From: Catonia carolina
Lineage: Eukaryota; Arthropoda; Insecta; Hemiptera; Achilidae
Assembly (NCBI GenBank): GCA_035578175.1
Contig: JAQMRL010000002.1
Location: 135,038,171 to 135,102,170 of the forward strand
DNA length: 64,000 nt
Direction: 5' to 3'
Made by a program: the position numbers and the translations under genes. Each line of letters opens with the position of its first letter. The first letter of the stretch is position 1. The notes under the pieces are model-generated. The model searched no databases, was not told the DNA's origin, and was given only the letters and a program-made list of their open reading frames with translations. Below are positions 1 to 11,700 of the stretch, piece by piece.

Positions 1-41
1 ATTTAACATTGGCGGGATAAAAAGTACAGTCTCCCCTTAAG
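1..41. repeat. 41-bp segment repeated in inverse at 9456-9496
   Basis: atttaacattggcgggata at 1-19 and the following bases match the reverse complement of 9456-9496 at about 38 of 41 positions. The left copy continues beyond the window. Confidence 0.75.
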
Positions 42-370
42 TTTAGTTTGTCGTAAAGCACAATAATTATGTGGGATATTTATGTATATTTTCCTCTGTT
101 AATAATGTATTAATCTGATCATTTAGTGAATTTAATGTAAATAATATTTTACTTGGGGAAAATACGAAGTTTAATAAATAAATAAATGTGAGAGATTTTT
201 GAGTACATAGATTACTTAACATTCATCGTTATCTCTTTAACAAAGACTAGTGACATAAATCTTCATTTGTTAGGAACGCTTTTGTTCGTGTCAACATCTT
301 TCAAAAATGGTCCCACCGAGTATGAATTATTTGTTTACCAATTCACTAACAGAATCAGCGTTATTATTAT

Positions 371-1275
371 AAGGGTTTGGTTGGAGTATCTATTTGTCTA
401 TTTGTAATAAAAAATCTTTAATGAAAACTGTATAAAAACATTATTAAGTAATTTTATCAAAAACAAATTGTTATTTTTAATTTACTAGAAACATAATGAA
501 TTAATTTATTTTCCAATTTTTTTACAAAATCATTACTACAGTAAATACGTAATATTTAATTTAAAATTCAAATTTTAATGAGAACTTTGTGGTGGGTTAA
601 TATATCCAACTATGATTTCCAATGTTCTAATGTAGATAAATTAATTTAGTACTTCTGTGTTTATTTTTCTAATACTTCTTCACTGTAATACTGTTCTCCT
701 ATGTTAGTAATTAACTATGGGTTAGTTGCTAACATAAGGGTTTGGTTGGAGTATGTATTTGTAATACAAAATCTTTTATGAAAACTATATAAAAACATTA
801 TTAAGTAATTTTACCAAAATTACGCAGTTGGTAACGTGCTCGCCTCTCATCATGCGGTCCTGGGTTCGAATTCCACTCAGGCATGGCATATTTTCATACG
901 TTACAAAAAATAATTTCATCCTTCATCACATAAAGTTCCAACCCAACGTCTTCGCTAATGACCATTGCAGTTGATGCGACGTTAAATAAAAAAAAAAAAA
1001 AAAAAAAATCGTTATTTTTAATTTACTAAAAAAACATAATGAATTAATGTATTTATTTTCCATTTTTTTTACAAAATCAATACTACAATAAATACGTAAT
1101 ATTTAATTTAAAATTCAAATTTTAATGAGAACTTTGTGGTGGGTTAATATATCCAACTATGATTTCCAATGTTCTAGTGTAGATAAATTAATTTAGTACT
1201 TCTGTGTTTATTTTTCTAATACTTCTTCACTGTAATACTGTTCTCCTATGTTAGTAATTAACTATGGGTTAATAA
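371..1275 (+). repeat. Tandem duplication, ~365-bp unit, second unit holding a SINE-A
   Basis: Unit 1 (371-735) and unit 2 (736-1275) both start aagggtttggttggagtat and both contain gagaactttgtggtgggtta and tatgttagtaattaactatg. Unit 2 is longer because SINE-A (820-1008) is inserted. Differences between units are few. Confidence 0.88.
820..1008 (+). mobile_element. SINE-A copy (tRNA-derived)
   Basis: The tRNA-like head has box A (gttggtaacgtgctcgcc) and box B (gggttcgaattcc). The body shares cgttacaaa...tttcatcctt with the other copies and it ends in poly(A). It lies within the second unit of a 365-bp duplication and is absent from the first unit. Confidence 0.85.
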
Positions 1276-1334
1276 TTTGATTACTAATGTGCATACTAAG
1301 AGGGCCATTAAAATTTTACAGTATTGTTATTATT

Positions 1335-1665
1335 ATTGGTAGCCATTTTTAAAATATTGTCATCTATTATTTTTTTTTATCCGTCCGTTCGTCAAACCCA
1401 GAAGTTAGAAACCACAAGAGATAGCAACAAACGGTTTTTGGATTCGTAATCTACTTCAAAAAGGAAAAGGCCCTAAATTGGGTTTAAAGTTTCGGTTTTG
1501 ACCGGAAGTGGCCCAAAACTGGAAGTCAGGAAATCAAAGTCGAAATTTGGAAACAAAATTGTGTCATTCGATTCCTGTTAAACAGTAGATAACTCATTGG
1601 GTTTGAATTTCCGGTTTCGACTGGAAGTGGCCCAAAACCGGAAGTCAAGAAATCAAAGTCGGAAT
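1335..1665 (-). repeat. Repeat D copy
   Basis: Reverse of the CCGG-rich repeat: ends in ttttaaaatattgtcatc, contains caacaaacggtttttggatt and two ggaagtggcccaaaac units. Confidence 0.8.
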
Positions 1666-2289
1666 TTAATGACGTCAATTAATGATTTTCAGTATTTATC
1701 AGATTTTTTAGATTATTGCAGGCTTAGTATACTGTGGACAATTCGAACTGGCACAACACTTGCTCTACGTGTACACACAGTTCCGCATGAAGTATATCCA
1801 TAACCTGATTCAACAAGGTTTACAAATTTTAATGTACGCAATACCTACAACCTTATTTCAATGTACAAACATACGAATAATTATTTCATTTTAAAATATG
1901 AGTTTAATTTGTCCCAGTAAAAAATTAAATTATAAATTACAAGAACTAAACTGCAAAAACTCACTAAACTATACTCTATAGACGCACGCAACAAACTAAA
2001 CAAACTAAAACAAACGTGGTCCGAATATATAATAAACAGAAAATCATTATATGAAAACAAATTAATCACATCATTATGTCTGACAGATTATTAATAACAA
2101 CAGTGAAACAAAACGTAGTGACCGTGCGTGAGTCGTACATTACAGTAGCGATTGTATACTTTTGTGACTGCACCGTCGTTGCATGGCGAGGGGCGAAGAT
2201 TGGAGTAGATAAACACCAAAGCTGCTTGTGCCAATTCGAATTGTCCAAGGTATACGCATTTTACGATAAAAGTAGGCTATATAGGTGTT
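1666..2289. other. No recognisable gene
   Basis: AT-rich sequence between repeat D and a partial repeat C. Short open frames on both strands have no domain and low-complexity Lys/Asn composition. The somewhat more GC-rich part at 2100-2230 holds nothing I can name. Confidence 0.5.
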
Positions 2290-2575
2290 ATAACTAGAGT
2301 TACAGAAAATTAAAAAAACCTAAAACTTTTATTTTAAGAATTATTCTACAGAGCTTATTTTAGCGTCAATTAGTAGAGACTTTCCATATTTTTAAGTCCA
2401 ACAGAGGGTGATTTTCATTTGGCATAATTGTCACTTGATTAGAATAACTATTTAATTAGGTTATATATTTAATTCTACGTTATTTACTCATCACTGAATA
2501 CAGATGTTGAATGGTTCATTATTTACATTGGCATGATAAAGTCGTAGAAGTGTTTAACAAAAGATTGTTTTTTTA
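2290..2575 (-). repeat. Repeat C, partial copy
   Basis: Shares ctacagagcttattttagcg, gtgattttcatttggcat and acattggcatgataaagtcg (reverse orientation) with the other repeat C copies. Only the outer ~290 bp remain. Confidence 0.65.
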
Positions 2576-2808
2576 CATGATTAATTTGATTACTGCAACT
2601 CCATGTTTTGGCATCGACTTTGAATTAACATCTCTAATCAACAATATAGCGTTAGTAAGTTTAATGAATCGAGAAGAAAAGGGGGTAAAATATCTACAGA
2701 ACTAAAATCACTTGTTTGTATAATTATGTTTTGATGAAGTTACTATGTAAATTTTACTCATCACTACTATATTTTCTTGTTTTTTTAACACAAGTAGAAA
2801 GATAATAT

Positions 2809-3051
2809 GGTACCTTTGCCTCGGAAAGGGTTCTGAGTTGTTTTAGAGATTGCTAAAGTGTAATCTAGGCGTTTTACAAAACTCTTTATGGTACCTTTGG
2901 CTCGGAAAGGGTTCTGAGTTGTTTTAGAGATTGTTAAAGTGTACTCTAGGCGTTTTACAAAACTCTTTAAGGTACCTTTGGCTCGGAAAGGGTCCTAGGG
3001 TGTTTTAGAGATGACTAAAATGTACCCTAGTGATTGAGAGATGTGGTTAAG
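2809..3051 (+). repeat. 81-bp tandem repeat, three units plus decayed flank
   Basis: Units start at 2809, 2890 and 2971 (ggtacctttg, ctcggaaaggg, gttgttttagagat). Related but irregular copies continue to about 3260. No coding or promoter signal is evident. Confidence 0.88.
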
Positions 3052-4276
3052 TGGAGTTGGTTGGGATGGAAAGAGTTCTGGTTGTGAAAATGTTTATTAA
3101 AAGTGTACCTTAGTGTTTTTATAAACTGGTAATGATTCGTTTGGCTCAAAAGGTTCCTAGGTTGTTTTAGAGAGGACTAAAATGTACACTAGTGTTTTGA
3201 GAGATATGGTGAGAGGTGGTGTCTGGGTCGGAAAGGGTCCTAGGTGTTTTTTTTAAGAGGAGTAAAGTGTTCTTATAGTTGTTTACAAATCTAAGAAGTA
3301 ATCTTTACAAATATTTAGAAGTCACAGATGGGGTGAAATAATATCAATCATTGTTTACAAAACACCATTCATAAAGAACTATTTCCGTTTTATAAATAGC
3401 AGCTTGAAAACGATGATGTTGATAATTCTTTTATATAATCTTGGAACTGTGATCATGGGAGCGTGAAAATGTTGACACTCCCACGCAAGTGTCCTCGTGT
3501 TTTCATTAATATTAGAAAAATATTAAGGCCTACTTTTTGTGGGTGGACAGAACGTTAATTACGAATAGTTCCTTTGATAATACATAATAAAATAGCTTAA
3601 AATTTTCAAGAAAGAATATTTATAAATGTTAATAACGTATGACGCAGCAAAACAAAATATGATAAATAATTCATAAACTCATTATAGAAACACACAACTA
3701 TTAACAAATTAACGAAAATAAAAATGTAACTAAGTTAACCAAAATACAAAATTCGTAAATTATAACTGGAGGTGGTTCATGACACTAAATGCACGATAAT
3801 CAAACAGCGGTTTAATAAAGAGGAGAAATATATTGCCCATTTGTAAATGGAACGGAAAAATAACAGGTTACAGTAGATTTGACCCGGTGGAAAGTGTCGG
3901 CCAACAAGACTTGTAATAGAATTAGTTGACTTGGTTGTGAATGATTTAGCCGGAATGGAATACACCTAGTTAGCTCTGCCAAACTAAAGTAACAAGTATT
4001 TTATGTTTGGCAAATTGTATTAAATAGATTTTTAGGAGGAGAGATAGGTGTTGATTTAAATTTACTCTTTGTTGAATACATTTTAATTTTTTATGCATTA
4101 GGAAATGAACGAAGAAAAAAGTGTATTCTTTTTCCTGCTGGTAATATTTTATTTAATCTTTAAAGAATAGCGCACGTTTCTGATGAAAGAATTTACACTT
4201 TAATAAGTGATTGAATTCGTACTACAAGAATTTCGGTGGTTTAATTTTTCTTAAATGAACAAAGTAAATAAATAAA
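3052..4276. other. Decayed 81-bp repeat flank, then AT-rich DNA without features
   Basis: To ~3260 there are irregular relatives of the 81-bp unit (ctcaaaaggttcctagg). From 3261 to 4276 I see no coding, RNA or repeat signal. Confidence 0.5.
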
Positions 4277-4680
4277 AATGTACTTTGTGTTGCTTAGGTC
4301 ATCAGCCGAAAGGCTGGTTTGAACCTCTAAAGGTTTCACTAAGTAAAACTAGGAGTGAGGTGGTTTAAAATTGCCTTCCTTACTGAGAGGAAAGTTATAC
4401 TTATTAGCATGGCAAGCCCTCTGAAAAGCATCTACGCTCTACCCTGCAAATTACACCTTCACTTCATTCACCACAGGGTCTGGCTGTGCAATAAAATTCA
4501 TTACTGTCAGAGGAGATAACTCTGACTAGTGTCTTTTACACCTCTACCTCTTTTGTTCTTAAATACTTCAGTCATAATTAGCTGACCATATGATAATAAA
4601 CAGAACTATTTTTTGTTGGCTGGAACTAGTAAATCGAGTGCAAATAATTTGACACTCCCTCTGCCTGTTCTGGCCAAAAA
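4277..4680 (-). mobile_element. Repeat A copy 1 (half of an inverted pair)
   Basis: About 390-bp repeat: + strand start gttgcttaggtcatcagccg, internal accacagggtctggctg, end cctgttctggcc. From the target duplications at other copies the true 3' end is the 'ctaaacaacaaca' side, so the element lies on the - strand. It faces copy 2 with ~60 bp between. Confidence 0.8.
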
Positions 4681-4739
4681 AGTAATTTATTATCACGTAA
4701 AATAATGTAAATTAATGTAGATTAGAGATAAATATAACA

Positions 4740-5130
4740 TTTGCCCATAACAGGCAGGTGGAGCGTTAAATTATTTGTTCTCGATCTGCTACTTCCAGGC
4801 CTACAAAGAATAGTTCTGTTTCTTATAACATTGCAGCCAATTATATGACTGAAGCATTTAAGAACCGAAGAGGTAGAGGTATAAAAGATACTAGTCAGAG
4901 TTATCACCTCAAGTAATGAATTTCGTTACACACACAGCCAGACCCTGTGGTGAATGAAGTGAAGGTGTCATTTACATAGTGGAAAGTAGATGTTTTTTGG
5001 AGGACCTGGCATGCTAACAAACATACCTTTCCACTCAGTGAGGAAGGCTGGTAAACCACCTCACTCCTCGTTTTACTTAGTAAAGCCTCTAGAGGTTCAA
5101 ACCAATTCGGCTGATGACCTAAACAACAAC
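4740..5130 (+). mobile_element. Repeat A copy 2 (other half of the inverted pair)
   Basis: Starts tttgcccataacaggcagg and ends tgacctaaacaacaaca. Together with 4277-4680 it makes an inverted repeat with ~390-bp arms. Confidence 0.82.
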
Positions 5131-5635
5131 ATAAGATATCAAAAAATTTGGAGTAGGAAATGGAAAGGTCTACTACTGCACAGAACGCAAATAGGAGACC
5201 GACGAGGATGTTCATAAACTAATTTTACAGAAAAAGACAACTATTAATAAGTTAACAAAAATATAAATGAAACTAAGTCAACCAAAATACAAAATTACGC
5301 AAACCATTCAAAGTATTATATTATATAAATAATTCAGATTGAAACTATTTAATTAATAAAACTTTCTTATATCAGGGAGATACAGAAGTTATCCATAGGT
5401 GTATTTCACTTGGAGTGACCAAGGAAAACCTTGATCAGGTCATCTAAATATACAGTCTATACTAAATCTAATTGGTTACACTTTAATTTCTAATAGTCTA
5501 GTACAATTTTATAAATAAATAATACTGTATTGTTTTAATTATCATTGCTAAAATATAAAAAAATTATTAATTGTTTTTACTACTTTTGTGCAACCCAATT
5601 ATTAATTAATTCAAACTGCATTTTTCTGTTTTCAG

Positions 5636-5760
5636 AGTGGTATTACCTGCCGCTGGTAAGACTGCAACATTTTCTGCCTCTGATCGACTGTCTAATGTCA
5701 CACAGACTATATCAAGGCTTTTAAATGGTTATGATATTCGACTGAGACCAAATTTCGGAG
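5636..5760 (+). CDS. Lcch3: Lcch3 exon a: start of mature ligand-binding domain
   Basis: Acceptor TTTCAG at 5630-5635, donor GTAAGC at 5761. The first base completes an upstream codon and the last base is phase 1. It encodes residues 1-41, including [20 protein letters not shown], the first helix and strand 1 of the receptor, with a possible N-glycosylation site NVT. The exon that should precede it, with signal peptide, is not visible in the first 5.6 kb. Confidence 0.93.
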
Positions 5761-8700
5761 GTAAGCAAATTTAATTATTTGTTTACTTACCTGTGTACGT
5801 GAATTGTTAAAAAAATTATTAGTACGAGTATAAATAAATCACTCGAAAATTTTCACATAGTTAAACGTGCATTTATTAAGTTTAAAATTCTGGATCTATG
5901 GGGTTCAACTATAGGGGTCTGTAAAGCCGCCTCACACAAAACATGTCCAAGTAATAAAAAATGAAATTCGGTGAACAATATAATGCCCCTTTTACGTAAC
6001 TAACGACACGCTTCATAATGACTTAACGTTCCACACGACAGTAGTACAACAAAAATAAACAAAACAATGCATTCAAATTTTGACGCACTTACCAACCCTC
6101 TTGAACACAATATGCACTCACGATTCAACCCGGGTAACTCCATGAGAAGAAGTCTTGTGCCAAAAAACCTTCGCGTTTATCAATGACGGACCTATAGTGC
6201 TGACTGATAGCTCATTCACGTAAAATAATATCGATACATAATTTTTCATGTTTACTTGTTGCTATTATTTAACAGATTGTAATAAATTATAAAAAGTTAA
6301 AAAATTGTTCAACGGCTGAGGTGATGAAACATTGTAACAAAAAATGAAGTAATCTGATGTGTAACACTCACCCAACTTTTCTGCCAACGTAAATAATGAA
6401 AAATATAATTATGAGTAAACAATATAAAATGAAAAATATAACCTAATTTCAATCATGAGTGAATGACGCTAAATGAAAATCAATCTCTGTAGGACTTAAA
6501 AATACGGAAAATAACTAATTACGCTAAACTAGGTCCCTGTCAAAAAATTCTCGAAATAAAAGTTGTAGGGTCAGTCATTTTACATAGCTGATTATAGTAC
6601 ACTTTTGTCGTAAAAAGCATTCTAGGGCTACAATCTTAAAAAAATCAATTTTCTTACAGATTAAATAAAAAAATACAGAAAATCACTGATTGACGCTAAA
6701 CTATGCGGTGTAGAAAAATTTTTAAAAATATAAGTTTTAAGTTTTTCATCTGCTACAACTTTGATTACATACGCTTTGCCCTAAAATGGATATTAAGACC
6801 GCAATCTTAAAAAATAATTTTTTACCACAATGGCATACTTTTTCAAGACTTTTAGCAGGTATATAGCGCTTACCACCTATCTTGTAGAGCATAAAACATT
6901 TAGTGGATGAGATGATTTTAAAAAAAAACATCGTAGGAGCCGTTTTTGAGAAAATCGCAAAAAGTGAAAAATTGCGCGAATAAACTATTACTTCTGGTTA
7001 AGCGAATTTAATGAAAATGTTTGTGTCGGGTCCGTTGTGGTACCTAACTTAAATTTCAAGTTTCAACTTAGTTTGCTATTCCGTTCTTGAGATGACTTGT
7101 TCTCACGCATGCAGACCAATTGATAAAACATGTTTTTTTTCTAGGTTCAGGGAGCCTGAAAATGTGTGTTTTTGTATAAGATCAATTTCAAAAAATCGAT
7201 ATGAAAACAACTCCTACTTTTCTCTCCTATTATATACTCATACAGGGCCAAATAAAGTAAAAATTTATGTAAGATAACGATCGCTTTTACTCAATTTAAA
7301 GATTTTATAAGTATGTAAAAGTGTATAAAATTGTGGTGAAGGTAAATTAAGATTGATTGATACAAGATAAAATTACATAAATATTATGATATTAGGCAAT
7401 CTTGAAAGCTATTTCCTTAACTTCTAAAAATATAAAGCAGGCTAATCCAGCAGTGGGACCGAAAACTGAACTGTCCAATATAATTCTAACAAACTTGACA
7501 GGTATGTATATTGACAGTAATTTAGGTTAATAAAACTCATCAGGATCATTATTTATAATGGTCATTTAATTCAGCGGAAATCATCTTGCAGTGAACATTT
7601 TCAAAAATAGATATTAATTCGTTATGGACATTTTATAGAGAATATCTTAACTGCTCATTTTCTATTTTTATATAAAACTTGGTCTGGAAATAATCTGAAA
7701 TATTTAATGAATTATTTGGTAGATTATATTAATATCTGGAGTCACTTCGAATTAAAAAATTTTATTTAAAGAAAATTCCTTTCATGAGACGACGTGTCTC
7801 ATGGCTGGTGTCAATTTTTAAAAAGGTAAGCCTTTAACTTATGGTAAAAACCATTAGTGATTTCTATATCTATTCTTTAATAGGAATCGAATGACACTAT
7901 TTTCTTTCCAAATCTGACTTCGATTTCTTGACTTCCGGTCGAAATCGGAACTTCAAACCCAATGATTTCTGTATCTACTCTTTAAAAGGAATCGACTAAC
8001 ATTGTTTATGTTTCCAAATTCCAACTTTGATTTCTTGACTTACGGTTTTGAGTCACTTTCGGTCGAAAGCGGAATTTTAAACCCAATTCAGGCCCATTAA
8101 CTATTTGTGTTGATTACGAATCCGAAAATCGTTTGTTGCTATCTCTTGTAGTTTCTGGCTTTGATTTTTTTGACTTCCGGTTTTCGGCCACTTCCCCTCG
8201 AAACCGGAACTTCTAACCCAATTTAAGCTCACTAACTTCTTTTGTAGATTACGAATCCGAAAACCGTTTGTTTGCTATATCTTGTAGTTTCTGATACCTG
8301 GTTGTGACAGAGGAACGATCAAAACAAAATGATAAATGACAATTTTAAAAATTGTCACCAATTTTAAAAATAGTTTTTGATTAATTTAAAGGGATTTCTC
8401 TATTTTTTTTGTAATTAACCAGCAGTCTTCTTACGAGAACATTATAGTTTTTTCTCTTTATTTGTCCCTAGAAAATCTTACTCAAAAACAGAAAATGTAT
8501 CAGAAAATTCTAGTTGAGTAAAAAGAATTAAGATGTTAAAAAATAGGTTAGTAATTTATAAAGTAAAATCATTACGGAGTAAAATCTGCTGCATTTTATA
8601 TTGATCAGGTTACGTTAGGTTAGATGTGAAGTTATATTGAATTAGATTATATTTTTGTTTGAAAATAAGATTATGATATCAGTGTAATATTATACCTTAC

Positions 8701-11700
8701 AATCGTACTGCTTGATAAGGCATTTTATAATATCATAATAGATCAACAGTAATAATAATAATAATAATGAAAATAATACAGGTAGATTGGTGTGTACAGG
8801 GATGAACTGGATGATAAGGGAGAGAGGTACAGTCTCTCCCATTATGTTTCTTCTTCTGGTTGACCTAGTTGTTCTGTTCCTCCACTTTCCGTAACTCTCT
8901 AATCCTTCCACTTTTACCACCACCCTCTATATAAAAGAGATAAGCTTCAAACATAATATATGGTGGTGTTCCATGATACAGGGAAGTGAGCGTATGTGGG
9001 TGAATGAATAGAGAGAGACATTTGGGTGTCATCATCAACCTTCTTTCTCATTTTTCTCTCCCTTTTATGAACCCACTGTGTTTATCATCCTTCCTTTTCA
9101 CGTAGTTTTCTAACCCACATATAATCCACCCCGTTTTAAATTTGCCGTCCGTTGGTTTATACACACGTTCTAATTATCCAACACATTGTCTTCATTGAGC
9201 TATTTAACGTTTCCATTAATAGAACTACATACGTGCAGTATGTTATAGAATATCATTTATGTATACAGTTTATGAATCAATGTGTTTTCATGGAAATTTA
9301 ATGAACTTTTATATTATTTATTTTAGTTCCGTGAAATTATTTAAATACGGATACCTTTAGGGCGATATCCCACTAAGACACCACAGTGGTGCAACCAATG
9401 TTGACAACACACAGAATAATTGTAAGCGTATGGCACATATCTCACCTGGTGTCGGCTTAATGGAAGACTGTACTTTGTATCCCGCCAATGTTAAATTTGC
9501 TATTTTTAAGTACATTTTTCACAAGATTGGTAAACGATAGGGAAATGAAACTTCACTTACTTGTAGTTGTCGGTTTTCTCAAGCTACTCACATTTTCGCA
9601 ACTTAATCCGTTAAACCATAAAGTAAAAAACAGAATAAAAAATAACATAAAATTTTTACAAATTTTTTTTACGGTGTTTTACATATTAATAATTTTTGTA
9701 GCTTTTGAGGAAGTCATACAAGTACCGGAATATGGAATATGTGAATGTACAAGTTAAATAACTGGTAAAAATTTCAGCCTGGTATGTTTAATGGTTTCCG
9801 AGAAAAATGTACCTAAATGTTAAAAATCTAAATTTACGGGAATGGGCAAAAACACAAAAAGGCATAAATCAAAAACAAAATGTACACAAACAAGTAAATT
9901 TCCTATCAACATTTGGTTAGAAAGCAGAACCAACAGCTGAGAGTATTAAAAACAGTAATGCAGATATTTTAAAAACTAAAATTCCCTTTGCTCTAATGAT
10001 CGGTATAAAATTATGAAAAATATTTGTTCTTGACGACACGACAATTTTTCCGGGTAAACCTTCTAAAAACTTAATTTTTTCATTAAAATAATTTTTTTCA
10101 CGTAATTTAATGTTTTTGTGGTTGATCTCGGTCTGAACTATTGAAAAGCGTAAAAAACCGAAATTCGAAATTTTCAGTCAAAACCATCACCTCATCTAAG
10201 TTTCGCCTTAGTTGCTCCACCAGTTCGGTTGCACCACCAGTCGTGTAACGTTCGTACATTCTACTTGTGTCTCCACCGCTCTGGTTGCGCCACCAGTAAA
10301 ATGTACACTGTTATAAAGTGGGTCACTCACTCGGACACCAGTTGTCGGTAACCAGCGCCAGTGTTCACTTCAGTATGTGCTCTTCAGTAGTGCTGTTTCA
10401 ATTGTGTTTACGTTGTAATTATCGTGAGTTTTCAAACTATCAAAGGTTTATAATAGAAATTCAATGCAAATCTTCACTTTGGGATACTTCATCAAATGAT
10501 TACTCCAACCGAGATCTAAAAATGAAATGTTGGGAGAAAGTAACTGATCTATTTGGTGGAAAAGAAATGGGTCCTGGAGAAATCTCTTCGAACAAATGTT
10601 CTTGCACAACCCTAGTAATTCGTCGAATGACATGATTAACATCCGCACGTAGTTAAAAAAGTTGTTTGGATACTTTTACAAATATTCGTACAAGGTTAAA
10701 AATACTCAACTTATAAAACGATTAGCAACAAAAAGATGTATTCTAAATTTTATCATTTTCCTTTTTTTCTTCAACATTCTTCGTCACACATATAAGAGCT
10801 GTGGTATCTCTTCAACGTACATATTGTAAATGAATAGTAACATTAGCACTGCTGGTGTCTCTCTTGGTTGCCGGATGGGTTGCTGCGGTAACCTTGGTGT
10901 TCCCGTTAGTTGGCCATCATGGTGGCCTAGTTAGGGCTAACGATTTTAAAATAATTATATTATACGCTTAATCTGACCCGGAGATCTGAGTCCGACATGT
11001 ACTGGGTAATCTTCCAATTCATAGCCTACGTCTTCATCTTTGAAACGTCAGGCTATCTTTAATACTTCCTAATTCCTTCTTGTCCATTATCAACATATTC
11101 CATGATTCAAAAATCAAATTATTTTTAGTTTCCAATTATTTTTATTTTCTCTTGCCCTAAACGAATGTATGGGGAAGGAAAGTATTGTCTTCATTTAGTT
11201 TTTTCGAATACGAGTTTTCACCGGAAATACTCGTTTTCAGGCTTACTGAACCCCCCCTCCAAAAAACCATGTTTTTAGTTATTGTGTGAGTGTGTGTAAA
11301 CAAAATACCTCAAGAGCGAAGTATCGTACGAAAATGAAGCTTAGAATTTTGAGTTAAGTACTACAAGTGAACCCGACTCGAACATTTTCATAAAAATCAG
11401 TCAACTGGAAGAAGTAGTATATTTCTGCAAAATTTTACACTTTTTTGCAATTTTTTCAAAAAGGATTACTACGATTTTTTTTTTAAATCGCCTCATTTAC
11501 TAATTTTTTATGTTTTACAAGATAACGTAATCGTCATGTCTGCTGAAATTCTTCAGAGCTCTGCTCTCATGGTAAATTATAATTTTTTAAGATTGCAGGC
11601 TAAATATGCATTTTACGGCAAACGTGTAAATAATTATTAAACTTGCAGCAAATTAAAAATACTTCTATTTTTATTTTAACATTTTTTCTACAATGCTTAA

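Noticed and set aside
4904..5215. 103-codon frame as a small gene
   Set aside because: It lies entirely on a repeat A copy, antisense to the frame conserved in other copies.
5890..6210. Promoter-like or exon-like GC-richer patch in the first Lcch3 intron
   Set aside because: No splice-bounded frame continuing the receptor and no core promoter pattern could be supported.
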